From positions 95,547 through 159,546 of the forward strand of contig MNTV01000032.1 in NCBI GenBank assembly GCA_001917175.1: a DNA stretch of 64,000 nucleotides, written 5' to 3'. The notes beneath the pieces were generated by a model, which was not told where the DNA came from, ran no database searches, and saw nothing but the letters and a program-made list of their open reading frames with translations. Of the stretch, positions 17,175 through 26,356 are shown one piece after another. This stretch comes from Azospirillum sp. 51_20. GTDB taxonomy: Bacteria; Pseudomonadota; Alphaproteobacteria; RF32; CAG-239. The translations under genes were made by a program, and so were the position numbers. The stretch's first letter is position 1, and each line of letters opens with the position of its first letter.

Positions 17175-20100
17175 TTACCGCAGTTTTCCCTTCAACTGCG
17201 GACGGCCGAGCTTTTTCGCCCGTTTGCTGATCTTGCGACGGAGTATGTTTTCCTCGTCGAAAGTTTCGCCGATAATCGCAAACATCATCGGCACAAACAA
17301 GGTGGCAACAAAGGTCGACAAAATCATGCCGCCGATCATGCCGGTACCGATGGCATGGCGGCTGCCGGCGCCGGCACCGGTGGAAATGGCCAGCGGCAAA
17401 ACACCGAAGGTAAATGCCAGCGAAGTCATCACGATCGGACGGAAACGCAGTTTGGCCGCGCTGACCGCCGCTTCCGCATAAGTCAGCCCGCGCTGCACTT
17501 CCATTACCGCAAACTCAACGATCAGAATGGCGTTTTTCGCCGCCAGACCGATCAGGGTAACCAGACCGACCTGAAAATACAGATCGTTTTGAATGCCGCG
17601 CAGATAAATTGCCAGCAAAGCGCCCAGTACCGCAAACGGCACCGACAGGATAACCACGAACGGCAGCGACCATTTTTCATATTGGGCGGCCAGAATCAGG
17701 AAGATCATGATCAGACCGAAAACAAAGGCCTGGGTCGATGCGCCGCCGGTCAGCTTTTCCTGATAGGCTGAACCGATCCACGACAGCGAATAGTCGTCGC
17801 CCAGAACCTGACCGGCCACTTCCTCCATCGCCGCAATCGCCTGACCGGACGAATAACCGTCGCCCGGATCGCCCAGCACCTTGGCGGCCGGGAAAATGTT
17901 AAAGCGGTTAACCAGCTCCGGTCCGGTAACGCGCTCGACTTTCAGCAGAGTCGACAACGGTACCAGCTGCCCGCTGTTGGATTTGACATAAACGTAACGC
18001 AGGTCGTCCGGAGTGCGGCGGAAGCGTCCTTCCGACTGCAAAATCACCCGGAAATTGCGGCCTTTGTAAGTAAAGTCATTGACATAAAGACTGCCGAAGG
18101 TTGACTGCATAACCGCATAGATGGCATCGATCGACACATTGAGGATCCTTGCCTTTTCGCGATCGAGATCAACCCGGTACTGCGGCGTGCTGACCGAAAA
18201 CGTGGTACGCACGTTTTTCAGCTCCGGCCGTTCGTTGGCGGCATTGACAAATTCGGTCACCTTATCCATCAGCTCGTTTGAACTCTTGCCGCCGCGGTTT
18301 TGGATATAACCTTCAAAACCGCCGGACATGCTCATGCCCATAATCGGCGGCATGGAGAAGGCATAGCCGATGCCCTCGGGCCGGCTCATGCCGAATTTGG
18401 TATAAAGCTGAGCCAAAGCGTCCGCCGACTGGTCGGCGTTTTCCCGCAGTCCCCAGTCTTTTAAGATGATGAAGCTGATGCTCGAATAGGTGTTCTGGCT
18501 CGACGACAGCATGTTGTAACCGTTAACCGTCAGCACGTCTTCCACGTTCTCGTCTTCCCTCAACAGTTTGACCACGGAGTCGCTGAAATTCGTCGTCCGC
18601 CTCAGCGACGAGGCCTCCGGCATGCTGTAGGCCATCAGCAGGTTACCCTGGTCTTCACCCGGCACCAGCCCGCCCGGCACGATCTTGAACAAAAAGGCGA
18701 TCGCTGCCAGAACGGCGACGAAACTGACCGTTGCCGTTTTCCGGTGGTTAAGGAAGAAACGCACGCCGGAAAGATAAGCCTCCGTCACCCATTCGAAAAA
18801 GTTGTCAAACCATTTGAAGAAACCTTTCGGTTCCTGATGCTGACGGTTGGGCTTGATAATCAGGGCGCACAGAGCCGGCGTCAGCGTCAACGCGACAAAC
18901 GCCGAAATAAGCACCGAAACCGCAATCGTCACCGAGAACTGTTTGTACATAACGCCGGTCATACCGCCAAGAAAGGCAATCGGCAAAAACACCGACGACA
19001 ACACCAGAGCCACCGCGACCACCGGTCCAGACACTTCCTGCATCGCCTTGATCGCCGCTTCTTTCGGAGTCAGCTTTTCCTCGCTCATCAGACGTTCGAC
19101 GTTTTCCAACACGATAATTGCGTCGTCAACCACGATACCGATTGCCAGAATCAGCCCGAACAGCGTCAGCAGGTTGATTGAAAAACCGAGCAGATACATA
19201 CCGGCAAACGCGCCGATAATCGATACCGGCACCGCCAAAATCGGGATCAGGGTCGCCCGCATGTTCTGCAAGAACAAATAGACGACGACGATAACCAGCA
19301 GCACCGCCTCAAAAAAGGTATGGATAACCTCGTTGATCGACACGTTTACGAACAAAGTCGTATCATACGGAATTTCGTAACTGATGCCGTCGGGGAAACT
19401 CTTCGACAGTTCGGCCATTTTGGCTTTGACCAGGTTGGCCGTTTCCAGCGCGTTGGCGCCCGGCTGCAGATAAACAGCAAAGGCCACCGCCGGTTCGCCG
19501 TTGAAATAGGAATTGACGCTGTAGTCCTGCGCACCGAGTTCGATCCGCGCCACGTCTTTCAAACGGAGAATGCCGCCCTTGTCATCGCTTTTAAGAATAA
19601 TGTCGCCGAATTCCTTTTCGTCGACCAAACGTCCTTTGGTGTTGACCGAATAGGTATAGGGCAGATATTCGTCCAGCGGTTCCTGACCGAACTGGCCGGC
19701 CGCAAACTGCGAATTCTGTTCCTGCACGGCGGCAATCACGTCCTGCGGCGTCATGTCAAAATCTGCCAGCTTGTCAGGTGACAGCATAATCCGCATCGAA
19801 TAGTCCTGCGAGGCAAACAGCGAAGCGCTGCCCACGCCCTTGATACGGCGGATTTCGTCCAGCACGTTCAACAGCGCATAGTTGGAAACGTAAATCGTAT
19901 CATAGCGTTCGGAAGAAGACTTCATCATCACGACCTGCAAGATCGAGTTTGATTTCTGTTCGACCGTCACGCCCTGCTTGGTCACTTCGCTCGGCAGTTT
20001 GGAAGTCGCCGCCTGCACCTTGTTGTTGACGTCGATCGTCGCCTGATCCGGATCGGTGCCGATGTCAAATACCACGCCGATGGTCAGATACCCCTGCGAA

Positions 20101-20351
20101 GTGGCGTTGGAATACATGTAGATCATGTTCTTAACGCCGTTGACTTCCTGTTCGATCGGCGCCGCCACCGTATCGGCCAGCACTTCCGCCGTCGCCCCCG
20201 GATAGGTGGCGCTGATCTGAATTTCCGTCGGCACGATGTTGGGGTACTGCTCAATCGGCAGCACCTTCATCGAAACCAACCCCGCCAGCACAAAAACCAG
20301 CGACACGACGGTCGCAAAAATCGGGCGGTCAATAAAAAACTTGGAAAACAT
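17175..20351 (-). CDS. RND efflux pump inner-membrane transporter (HAE1/AcrB type)
   Basis: This 1058-residue permease exports drugs or other amphiphiles using the proton gradient. It begins with the typical FIDRPIFATVVS segment, has the first large periplasmic loop (porter domain) and, in TM4, the paired aspartates in GIVVDDAII that relay protons. A second half repeats the layout, and the length matches AcrB/MexB. The adaptor gene lies 17 bases upstream in the same operon. No outer-membrane TolC-like gene is adjacent, so the channel is probably shared. Confidence 0.95.
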   Translation of the reverse strand: MFSKFFIDRPIFATVVSLVFVLAGLVSMKVLPIEQYPNIVPTEIQISATYPGATAEVLADTVAAPIEQEVNGVKNMIYMYSNATSQGYLTIGVVFDIGTDPDQATIDVNNKVQAATSKLPSEVTKQGVTVEQKSNSILQVVMMKSSSERYDTIYVSNYALLNVLDEIRRIKGVGSASLFASQDYSMRIMLSPDKLADFDMTPQDVIAAVQEQNSQFAAGQFGQEPLDEYLPYTYSVNTKGRLVDEKEFGDIILKSDDKGGILRLKDVARIELGAQDYSVNSYFNGEPAVAFAVYLQPGANALETANLVKAKMAELSKSFPDGISYEIPYDTTLFVNVSINEVIHTFFEAVLLVIVVVYLFLQNMRATLIPILAVPVSIIGAFAGMYLLGFSINLLTLFGLILAIGIVVDDAIIVLENVERLMSEEKLTPKEAAIKAMQEVSGPVVAVALVLSSVFLPIAFLGGMTGVMYKQFSVTIAVSVLISAFVALTLTPALCALIIKPNRQHQEPKGFFKWFDNFFEWVTEAYLSGVRFFLNHRKTATVSFVAVLAAIAFLFKIVPGGLVPGEDQGNLLMAYSMPEASSLRRTTNFSDSVVKLLREDENVEDVLTVNGYNMLSSSQNTYSSISFIILKDWGLRENADQSADALAQLYTKFGMSRPEGIGYAFSMPPIMGMSMSGGFEGYIQNRGGKSSNELMDKVTEFVNAANERPELKNVRTTFSVSTPQYRVDLDREKARILNVSIDAIYAVMQSTFGSLYVNDFTYKGRNFRVILQSEGRFRRTPDDLRYVYVKSNSGQLVPLSTLLKVERVTGPELVNRFNIFPAAKVLGDPGDGYSSGQAIAAMEEVAGQVLGDDYSLSWIGSAYQEKLTGGASTQAFVFGLIMIFLILAAQYEKWSLPFVVILSVPFAVLGALLAIYLRGIQNDLYFQVGLVTLIGLAAKNAILIVEFAVMEVQRGLTYAEAAVSAAKLRFRPIVMTSLAFTFGVLPLAISTGAGAGSRHAIGTGMIGGMILSTFVATLFVPMMFAIIGETFDEENILRRKISKRAKKLGRPQLKGKLR

Positions 20352-20368
20352 TGCTTTTTTCTCCCGGA

Positions 20369-21535
20369 TTATTCCTCGACGGTTTCCCGTTCAGCCGGCT
20401 GCTCCACGTTTTTGGGATCAACCGTCATGCCGGGACGGATCTTCATCAGGTTGCTGACGATCACCCGGTCGCCGGCTTTCAGACCGCTGTCGACGATCCA
20501 GCCGCCCTCCTTGGTCATCAGTCCGGTCTGGATATTGACCGATTCGACCATATTTTTGTCGTTGACGATATAAACGTAAGAGCCGTTGGCACCCTGCATG
20601 ATCGCTTCCTGCGGCACGATCAGGGCGTTGACCCGGGTCAGCCCTTCCATCACCAGCCGCAGAAACTGTCCCGGTTTCAGACGTTTTTTAGGATTGGGGA
20701 AAACCGCGCGCAATTTGATGGTACCGGTTCCCTCGTCAATGCCCGAATTGATGAAATTAATCTCTCCGGGCAACGGATAAACGCTGTCATTGCTGAACTT
20801 GACCTTGGCAACGACTTCGCTTTTGTTTTCCGGGTTGCGGATCAAACCGTTGTCCACCATGTTGGAAAGCGACATCATCTCGCTTTCGGAAGCCGAAAAG
20901 ATAACATAAATCGGATCAAGCTGGGTAATGTTGGTCAAAAGGCCGGTTGCCGAAATCAGGCTTCCTTCCGACTGCACTTCCATGCCGGTAACGCCGCTGA
21001 TCGGCGCGGTGACTTTGGTATAGTCAAAATTCAGCTGTGCGGTTTCCACTTCCGATTCCGCCATCAGCACCGCCGCTTTCTGCGCTTCCAGTTCGGCCTG
21101 AGCGTCATCGCGCGACTTTTCGCTTACCACCCGCTGTTTGAACAGCTTTTCGATTCGCGCCCATTCGGTTTCGGCCCGCCGCAGCTGTGCCTTGGCCTTG
21201 GCCAGGTTGGCCTTGGCATTGTTGAGCCTGGCCTTGTATTCCTTGGGATCGATTTCAAACAAAACGTCTCCCTCTCTGACTTCGCTGCCTTCGATATAAT
21301 TTTTCTTCAGCAAAATGCCGCTCACCCGCGCCCGCACTTCCGTTTCCTTGTATCCCTGCGCCCGGGCGGAAAATTCAAAACTGAGAGGCACGTCTTCCGC
21401 CGCCACCTCAAGCACGTTTACCGGCAGCGCCGCGGTTTTGGCCGCCGCATTCTGAACCTCGCTTTTGTCTTCCTTGCAGGCGCACAAAGACAGTACCACC
21501 GCCAATCCCGCCAACAATTTGCTACTTTTCCACAT
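20369..21535 (-). CDS. RND efflux periplasmic adaptor lipoprotein (AcrA type)
   Basis: This 388-residue membrane-fusion protein links the RND permease to an outer-membrane channel. It has a lipobox (LSLCAC, Cys at about 20), a biotinyl-lipoyl-like domain, a long alpha-helical hairpin (about 95-175, Ala/Glu/Lys-rich) and beta-barrel and membrane-proximal domains. The start at 21533-21535 follows AAGGTGA; an upstream in-frame ATG was rejected because it would hide the lipoprotein signal. It is first in a two-gene operon. Confidence 0.93.
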   Translation of the reverse strand: MWKSSKLLAGLAVVLSLCACKEDKSEVQNAAAKTAALPVNVLEVAAEDVPLSFEFSARAQGYKETEVRARVSGILLKKNYIEGSEVREGDVLFEIDPKEYKARLNNAKANLAKAKAQLRRAETEWARIEKLFKQRVVSEKSRDDAQAELEAQKAAVLMAESEVETAQLNFDYTKVTAPISGVTGMEVQSEGSLISATGLLTNITQLDPIYVIFSASESEMMSLSNMVDNGLIRNPENKSEVVAKVKFSNDSVYPLPGEINFINSGIDEGTGTIKLRAVFPNPKKRLKPGQFLRLVMEGLTRVNALIVPQEAIMQGANGSYVYIVNDKNMVESVNIQTGLMTKEGGWIVDSGLKAGDRVIVSNLMKIRPGMTVDPKNVEQPAERETVEE

Positions 21536-21631
21536 TTTTTCACCTTTCGTTTTAAAAACCCGACAAAATTTTCTCATACGATAAACTGTTTTTTTACACC
21601 CGTCATCTTAATTTTTCATAAACAAACAATT

Positions 21632-22969
21632 TTACCGGCGGGCAGAAAAATGCTGCATTTTGTACGGCCGGCGTTTTTTCCTGCCGAACCACAGGTAACA
21701 GACGAACAAAAACAGCAGCACGCGGGAAACCGGCATTGCCAGCCATACGCCGTCCAGACCGAACCACAACGGCAGCGCAAACAGACACAGGGGCAGCGCG
21801 ACAAAAGCGTCACCGTAAATCAACAGTGAAGAATCCGTGATTTTGCCGGTCGCCTGATAATAATAACCGGCCACCCGGATCACTCCCAGCAGCACGAACG
21901 CCGTCGAACTGATAACCAGTCCGTGTGCGGCAAGAACCGCCGCATTGCCGTGCAAATTGAACCAGGCGGGAAAAACGTCGTGTCCGACAACCGATACGCA
22001 CATCAGCACAATTCCCAATCCGAAAGCGGTATAATAGCCCATGTTGCCGATAATGTTCTGCCGGCGGTGACGGCCGCCGCCGTAAAGATAGGCGACCAGC
22101 GGCTGCACCCCGAGTGCCAGCCCGGTCATCAAAAGCGAACCGAGCGATTCGACCGCGCCGATAAAGGTATAGGCGGCCAGCCCGTCCACCCGTCCGTATT
22201 TCAACGCCTGATAATTATGGAAAAACAACATCGCGATAATCGACAACTGGTTGCCGAGCGAAGGGAAGCCGCTTACGACAATGTTTTTCAAATACTTCGG
22301 CTTCAGCTTAAACATCTGCAGGTCGAAACGAAGAGCCGTTTTCCGGGTAAAGAAATAGGCCAACCCGGCAACAGCAATCAGCATCTGCGCGGTAACCGTG
22401 GCATAGGCCGCGCCGGCCACGCCGCCGCCGAGCGGAAAAATGAAAACATAGTCCATTACGATGTTCAGCAGCAGTCCGCCGACCATCAGCCACATCGACA
22501 GCACCGGCCGGCCGTCGTTACGGATTACCGCCAGCACGCCGGTTACCAGCATATAAGCCAGATTGCCGTATATCAAAATCCGCGAATAACGCACGGCGCC
22601 GGGCATCAGTTCGTCGGTAGCGCCGAACAGACGGAGTATATCGGTCAGAAAACATTTGACGACAGTCATCATCAGCAGGCTGAACAATACCTGCCAGACC
22701 AGCATGTTGCCGAGGCTGAGCCGTGCCAGCCGCAGGTTGCCGCTGCCTCTCGACTGGGCGATAATAATTGCCGCACCGGTTCCCAGCATGTCGCCGACCG
22801 CACCGAACATCATCACCAGCGGCCAGGTAACGGCCACCGAAGCAAGCCCGAGTTCTCCTGCACTCCAGCCGATAAAAATGGTATCCACGATACTGTAGGA
22901 ACCGACGATGAGCATGCCGACCATCGACGGCAGCACATAAGAAAGAAAAAGTCTGGCATTTTTATTCAT
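21632..22969 (-). CDS. MATE-family efflux transporter
   Basis: This 445-residue polytopic membrane protein has about 12 hydrophobic segments in two related halves. The MATE signature regions are visible at the start (SMVGMLIVGSYSIVDTIFIG) and in the middle. Family members export cationic drugs or metabolites by Na+ or H+ antiport. The ATG at 22967-22969 follows GGGAGAAG and overlaps the end of a short upstream frame. It is separate from the RND operon by about 100 bases. Confidence 0.92.
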   Translation of the reverse strand: MNKNARLFLSYVLPSMVGMLIVGSYSIVDTIFIGWSAGELGLASVAVTWPLVMMFGAVGDMLGTGAAIIIAQSRGSGNLRLARLSLGNMLVWQVLFSLLMMTVVKCFLTDILRLFGATDELMPGAVRYSRILIYGNLAYMLVTGVLAVIRNDGRPVLSMWLMVGGLLLNIVMDYVFIFPLGGGVAGAAYATVTAQMLIAVAGLAYFFTRKTALRFDLQMFKLKPKYLKNIVVSGFPSLGNQLSIIAMLFFHNYQALKYGRVDGLAAYTFIGAVESLGSLLMTGLALGVQPLVAYLYGGGRHRRQNIIGNMGYYTAFGLGIVLMCVSVVGHDVFPAWFNLHGNAAVLAAHGLVISSTAFVLLGVIRVAGYYYQATGKITDSSLLIYGDAFVALPLCLFALPLWFGLDGVWLAMPVSRVLLFLFVCYLWFGRKKRRPYKMQHFSARR

Positions 22970-23144
22970 CGACCGCTTCTCCCGCCGCGGCAAATGCCGG
23001 TTCCGCCGGCGCGCCGTCGTTACAACATGTCGCCGTTGCCGGCAGCTTCACATCGGTTGCAAACGGACCGAACGCCGTCAGAAACCCCGCAAACACCAAA
23101 TCAAACCGCGCCGAATTGCCTGCGGATTTTCCTTTGACCGTCAT
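22962..23144 (-). CDS. Possible small protein coupled to the MATE gene
   Basis: This 60-codon frame starts at an ATG after a GGAACGGAAA site and ends 8 bases inside the MATE gene, an overlap typical of translational coupling. The product is Ala-rich with two adjacent Cys residues, and I do not recognise it. It could be a leader peptide or chance. The rest of the 22970-23467 spacer holds only the promoter noted next. Confidence 0.3.
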   Translation of the reverse strand: MTVKGKSAGNSARFDLVFAGFLTAFGPFATDVKLPATATCCNDGAPAEPAFAAAGEAVDE

Positions 23145-23402
23145 TTTCCGTTCCTTAAAAAAAACTTTTTCCAACCGGTGTTTTTTAATGCGGATTTTTT
23201 TAAATTTCAAACGCTTTTTTTACATCCGGAGATCCGCATTTCATTACCCCGCCGTAAAAAAACTTTCAAGAAAACAGCCCTAAAGGCCCCCAAAGGACAG
23301 CCGGACCGACAGTAACCGGCGGCCTCAAAATTCAATCAATGTTCAACAACCGGCCTTATGAATGATTCCGTTCCGAACCGGCATTTTAACAAACGCAAAA
23401 TT

Positions 23403-23434
23403 TTGATGACAATTTTGCGCCGCCAATATATATT
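23403..23434 (+). promoter_or_regulatory. Promoter of the arylsulfotransferase-like gene
   Basis: TTGATG (23403-23408) and TATATA/TATATT (23427-23434) with an 18-base spacer lie about 35 bases upstream of the start. An AAAGGCAG ribosome site follows. Confidence 0.55.
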
Positions 23435-23467
23435 CGCCATAAAAGACTAAAAGTAAAGGCAGCCGTC

Positions 23468-24849
23468 ATGAAAAGCATTCTTCTCTTTTTCATTGTTCTT
23501 CTGCAAATTTCCGCCGGTCAGGCAGCGGAAACATTGCTGGATTTTTCTTCAGCCGACAATCACGTCGTCACCGTAAACGGCTATCCTCTGTTGCCGATTG
23601 AACCGCAGCGGAAAGTTTTTGAAGCGGTAACGCTGAACACGCGCGGCTTTAACACAATCGAAGTCGACGGTGTTCAAAAACGGTTCCGCCTGTTTCGCAT
23701 CAAGCCCGGTGACATTTTAAAATTTTCCGTTAACGGCGAAATTTATCAACTGAATCTGTTTCCTCGAAAACTGCCGGTTCCCGATATCGCGGAATATACG
23801 GGGGGGGGGGGAACATAGCAACCTCTTTTTTCAGTCCGAAAGGTGATGCCCAATCGTTTGCAACAATCATGACAACAGACGGAACGATAGAATTTTACCA
23901 TACAAATCCGATAAAAAATTATGGAATTTCAGACTTCAAGCGGCAAAAGCTTACCGACGGCAGCATCCGCTATACATTTATGCAGCAAACCAAACCCATG
24001 CCCCCTTATGCCTGGTGGTACGGAAAGCTGATTGTACTCGACGAAAACTTTCAAAAAATCAACGAGCTTTCACTGATCGCGCCGACGGCAGACGAGGGCT
24101 TAATTGAAAATCACGACTCTTTGTTATTGACGGACAACCATTATATACTAACCGGTTACCGACAACGGAAAGAAAGAATAAACGGCAGGGAAAGCTCCGT
24201 TGTTACCCTGCTTTTGCAGGAAATAAAAAACAACCGGGTCATCTTTGAATGGAACAGCGGTGACCATCCCGAACTGATCAAAGAATCGCTGACAGCCTGC
24301 AATTACAAAAAAGACCTGGATTACGTGCATTTTAACAGCATGATCATCGATCCCTCCGACAACAACCTGATATTGTCTTTCAGACATACTTCCGCAATTT
24401 ACAAAATAGATCGGAAAACCGGAGAAATCATTTGGCGTTTAGGCGGCAAAAACGACGACTTCGGCCTGACGCCGGAACAACGTTTCAACTTTCAACACAC
24501 GGCTTCTCTGACCAACGACGGATATCTGATGCTTTATGACAACCACACCGCCGAAATCAACACCGAATGTGCCGGAAATTTTTCCTTTTTGCCCCGAAAA
24601 ACTTCACGGATTTTAAAATTCAAACTGGATGAAAAAAACAAAAAGATACTGAACTGGCAAGAAATTCCATTGTCCGTATATTCCGAATTTATGGGCAACG
24701 TATTTGAAACGGAAGACAAGACATACATTGTCGGCTATGGCAGCAACAAGGGAAAAGCGGCGGAAGAACTGGACAAAGACGGCACCCCTCTTTGGACCTT
24801 CAAACTCCCGGATAATCTCTTTACTTACCGGGTTTACAAATACCGCTAA
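23468..24849 (+). pseudogene. Arylsulfotransferase-like gene, split by a G12 tract (probably phase-variable, off)
   Basis: The 5' part encodes a signal peptide (cleavage near AGQA-AE) and a strand-rich N-terminal domain. It stops just after a run of 12 G at 23800-23811. The downstream frame (clear from 23869) encodes the beta-propeller of the ASST family, with HFNSM, a TGEIIWRLGG motif and FQHTAS; conserved histidines are likely catalytic. The enzymes move sulfate between phenols in the periplasm. With 13 or 10 G the two parts join in one frame of about 460 residues with no stop between. As sequenced it is out of frame. A sequencing error in the homopolymer cannot be excluded. Confidence 0.82.
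23800..23811 (+). repeat. G12 homopolymer, candidate slippage switch
   Basis: Twelve consecutive G residues occur inside the arylsulfotransferase-like coding region. A change of +1 or -2 restores the frame; 11 G leads to a stop about 12 codons later. Confidence 0.9.
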
Positions 24850-25125
24850 CGTTACAAATACGGATTTCTCCAACGACATCAGACAGCAATTTCCGCGCCG
24901 GCGCCGCCGGTCATCGGCGCCGCTTCGTTGACACTGCCGGCAGCCGCCGGCGCTTTGGCCGGATTTTTGCGCTTGAACATGTCGGCGGTTGTCAAACGGA
25001 CAACACCGGCTTTTTCCGCAACGGCAAACGGAAAACTCTCATACCTTTTGCCAGACAAACGCCCCTGTTTCCGCCGGCGCGGCAAAAGCTTTCACTTTCC
25101 GATTTTCAACTTTTACGCGAAACAT

Positions 25126-26355
25126 TCAGGAAAGGTTTTCGACAACCTCCAAAAGCTCCCGTTCAATACGGGCTTTTTTCAGGTTTCGCCGCAAATCAAC
25201 GGTTTTAAATTGTACGGCATACCCCAAATCTTCCGACGCCGCGTTCAAACGATGAACCGGCACATCCGGCGCAACATCGCCGTATTGCGGATAAATCAAA
25301 ATCGCCCTTTTGGCACCATGCAGCATACAGTATGTCATAACCTGAAAAACATCGGCATTCGACACGTCTTTTAACGAATGAAACTCTTTATATTTCGTAT
25401 CAATCACGATTTTGTTGTTTTTTTCAAAAATATCCACAAAAGTATCGCATTTCTTCCGCCCCGTCCCCGCTTCCGACAACAGTCTTTTTCCCTTTTGCAG
25501 CTCAATGTCCAACGTCGGACACTTTCTTTTGAAAACCTCTCCTATAAACTCCTCAAACAAAACATTCATGTCCCAGACCAGCGCAACGTTTTCTATCTTA
25601 TTCCTCGAAAGGTCGACGGAACACTGATTAACAAACATTTTAGCCAAAGAAAGAGGCTTTTTAAACAAAATCTGGTTGCGCGGCAGCGCAATCCGGTTTG
25701 CCTCGGCCGCCGAAACGGGCAACGGCTCAACATCGGCGTAATAATTGACGATCCGCCGCAAAATCCTTTTATTGCCGCTGTTTTCGCTTAACTTGTAAAG
25801 ACAAACGGCAACATACAAAAAGAGCCTGTTCAACATATTGTTTTCGGAAAACTCGTCATATTGACAATAAAACTTTGCCCTGTTGACGCAGCTTTTTCTT
25901 ATCTGCTCCGGCAGCATCAGTTTGCCTTTGATAAAATTGACCTCCGTTTCTTCCGTTACATAGTTCCTAAGCGGCTGCTTTTTCAGACAGTCAAACAACG
26001 AAGAAGCATATTCATAAATCAGAATTTCAAGAAAAGGGTTTTTGCACGCCGCCAGCCTGGCACCGCTTTCGGTCCTGATGTCCAACCGGCGGGTATACGA
26101 CAGCATATACACCAGATTTTCCATAATCTCGCGCCTGTCGTCATTGGCGGACAGTATCTTCGGCAATATTTCGATTTGGACGTTTCCGCATCTTATGACT
26201 CCGACAAAAGATTTTGAAACAATCCCCTGCGGCGTCAGGGACATAACGTTCTGCAGCTTCTTTTTCCTCAAATAGGCCGAAAGCCTTTCCGCCTCGCAGC
26301 GGCTCAGGCTATTTTCGCCGGAAACGGAATATTCTTTCAGCCGAAATACCTTCAC
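25126..26355 (-). CDS. mcrC: McrC-like restriction endonuclease subunit
   Basis: This 409-residue protein is the nuclease partner of McrB. An N-terminal strand-rich domain binds McrB. The C-terminal PD-(D/E)xK core is visible as D304, then D319-x-K321 in a KKCDTFVDIFE...IDTKYK segment. It begins 1 base after the McrB stop, so the two are co-translated. McrBC enzymes cut DNA with modified cytosines using GTP-driven translocation. The small open frames in the 276-base spacer to the left are not supported. Confidence 0.92.
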   Translation of the reverse strand: MKVFRLKEYSVSGENSLSRCEAERLSAYLRKKKLQNVMSLTPQGIVSKSFVGVIRCGNVQIEILPKILSANDDRREIMENLVYMLSYTRRLDIRTESGARLAACKNPFLEILIYEYASSLFDCLKKQPLRNYVTEETEVNFIKGKLMLPEQIRKSCVNRAKFYCQYDEFSENNMLNRLFLYVAVCLYKLSENSGNKRILRRIVNYYADVEPLPVSAAEANRIALPRNQILFKKPLSLAKMFVNQCSVDLSRNKIENVALVWDMNVLFEEFIGEVFKRKCPTLDIELQKGKRLLSEAGTGRKKCDTFVDIFEKNNKIVIDTKYKEFHSLKDVSNADVFQVMTYCMLHGAKRAILIYPQYGDVAPDVPVHRLNAASEDLGYAVQFKTVDLRRNLKKARIERELLEVVENLS

Positions 26356-26356
26356 G

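Noticed and set aside
24879..25085. Small minus-strand frame beside McrC
   Set aside because: TTG start, weak ribosome site and no resemblance to a family.
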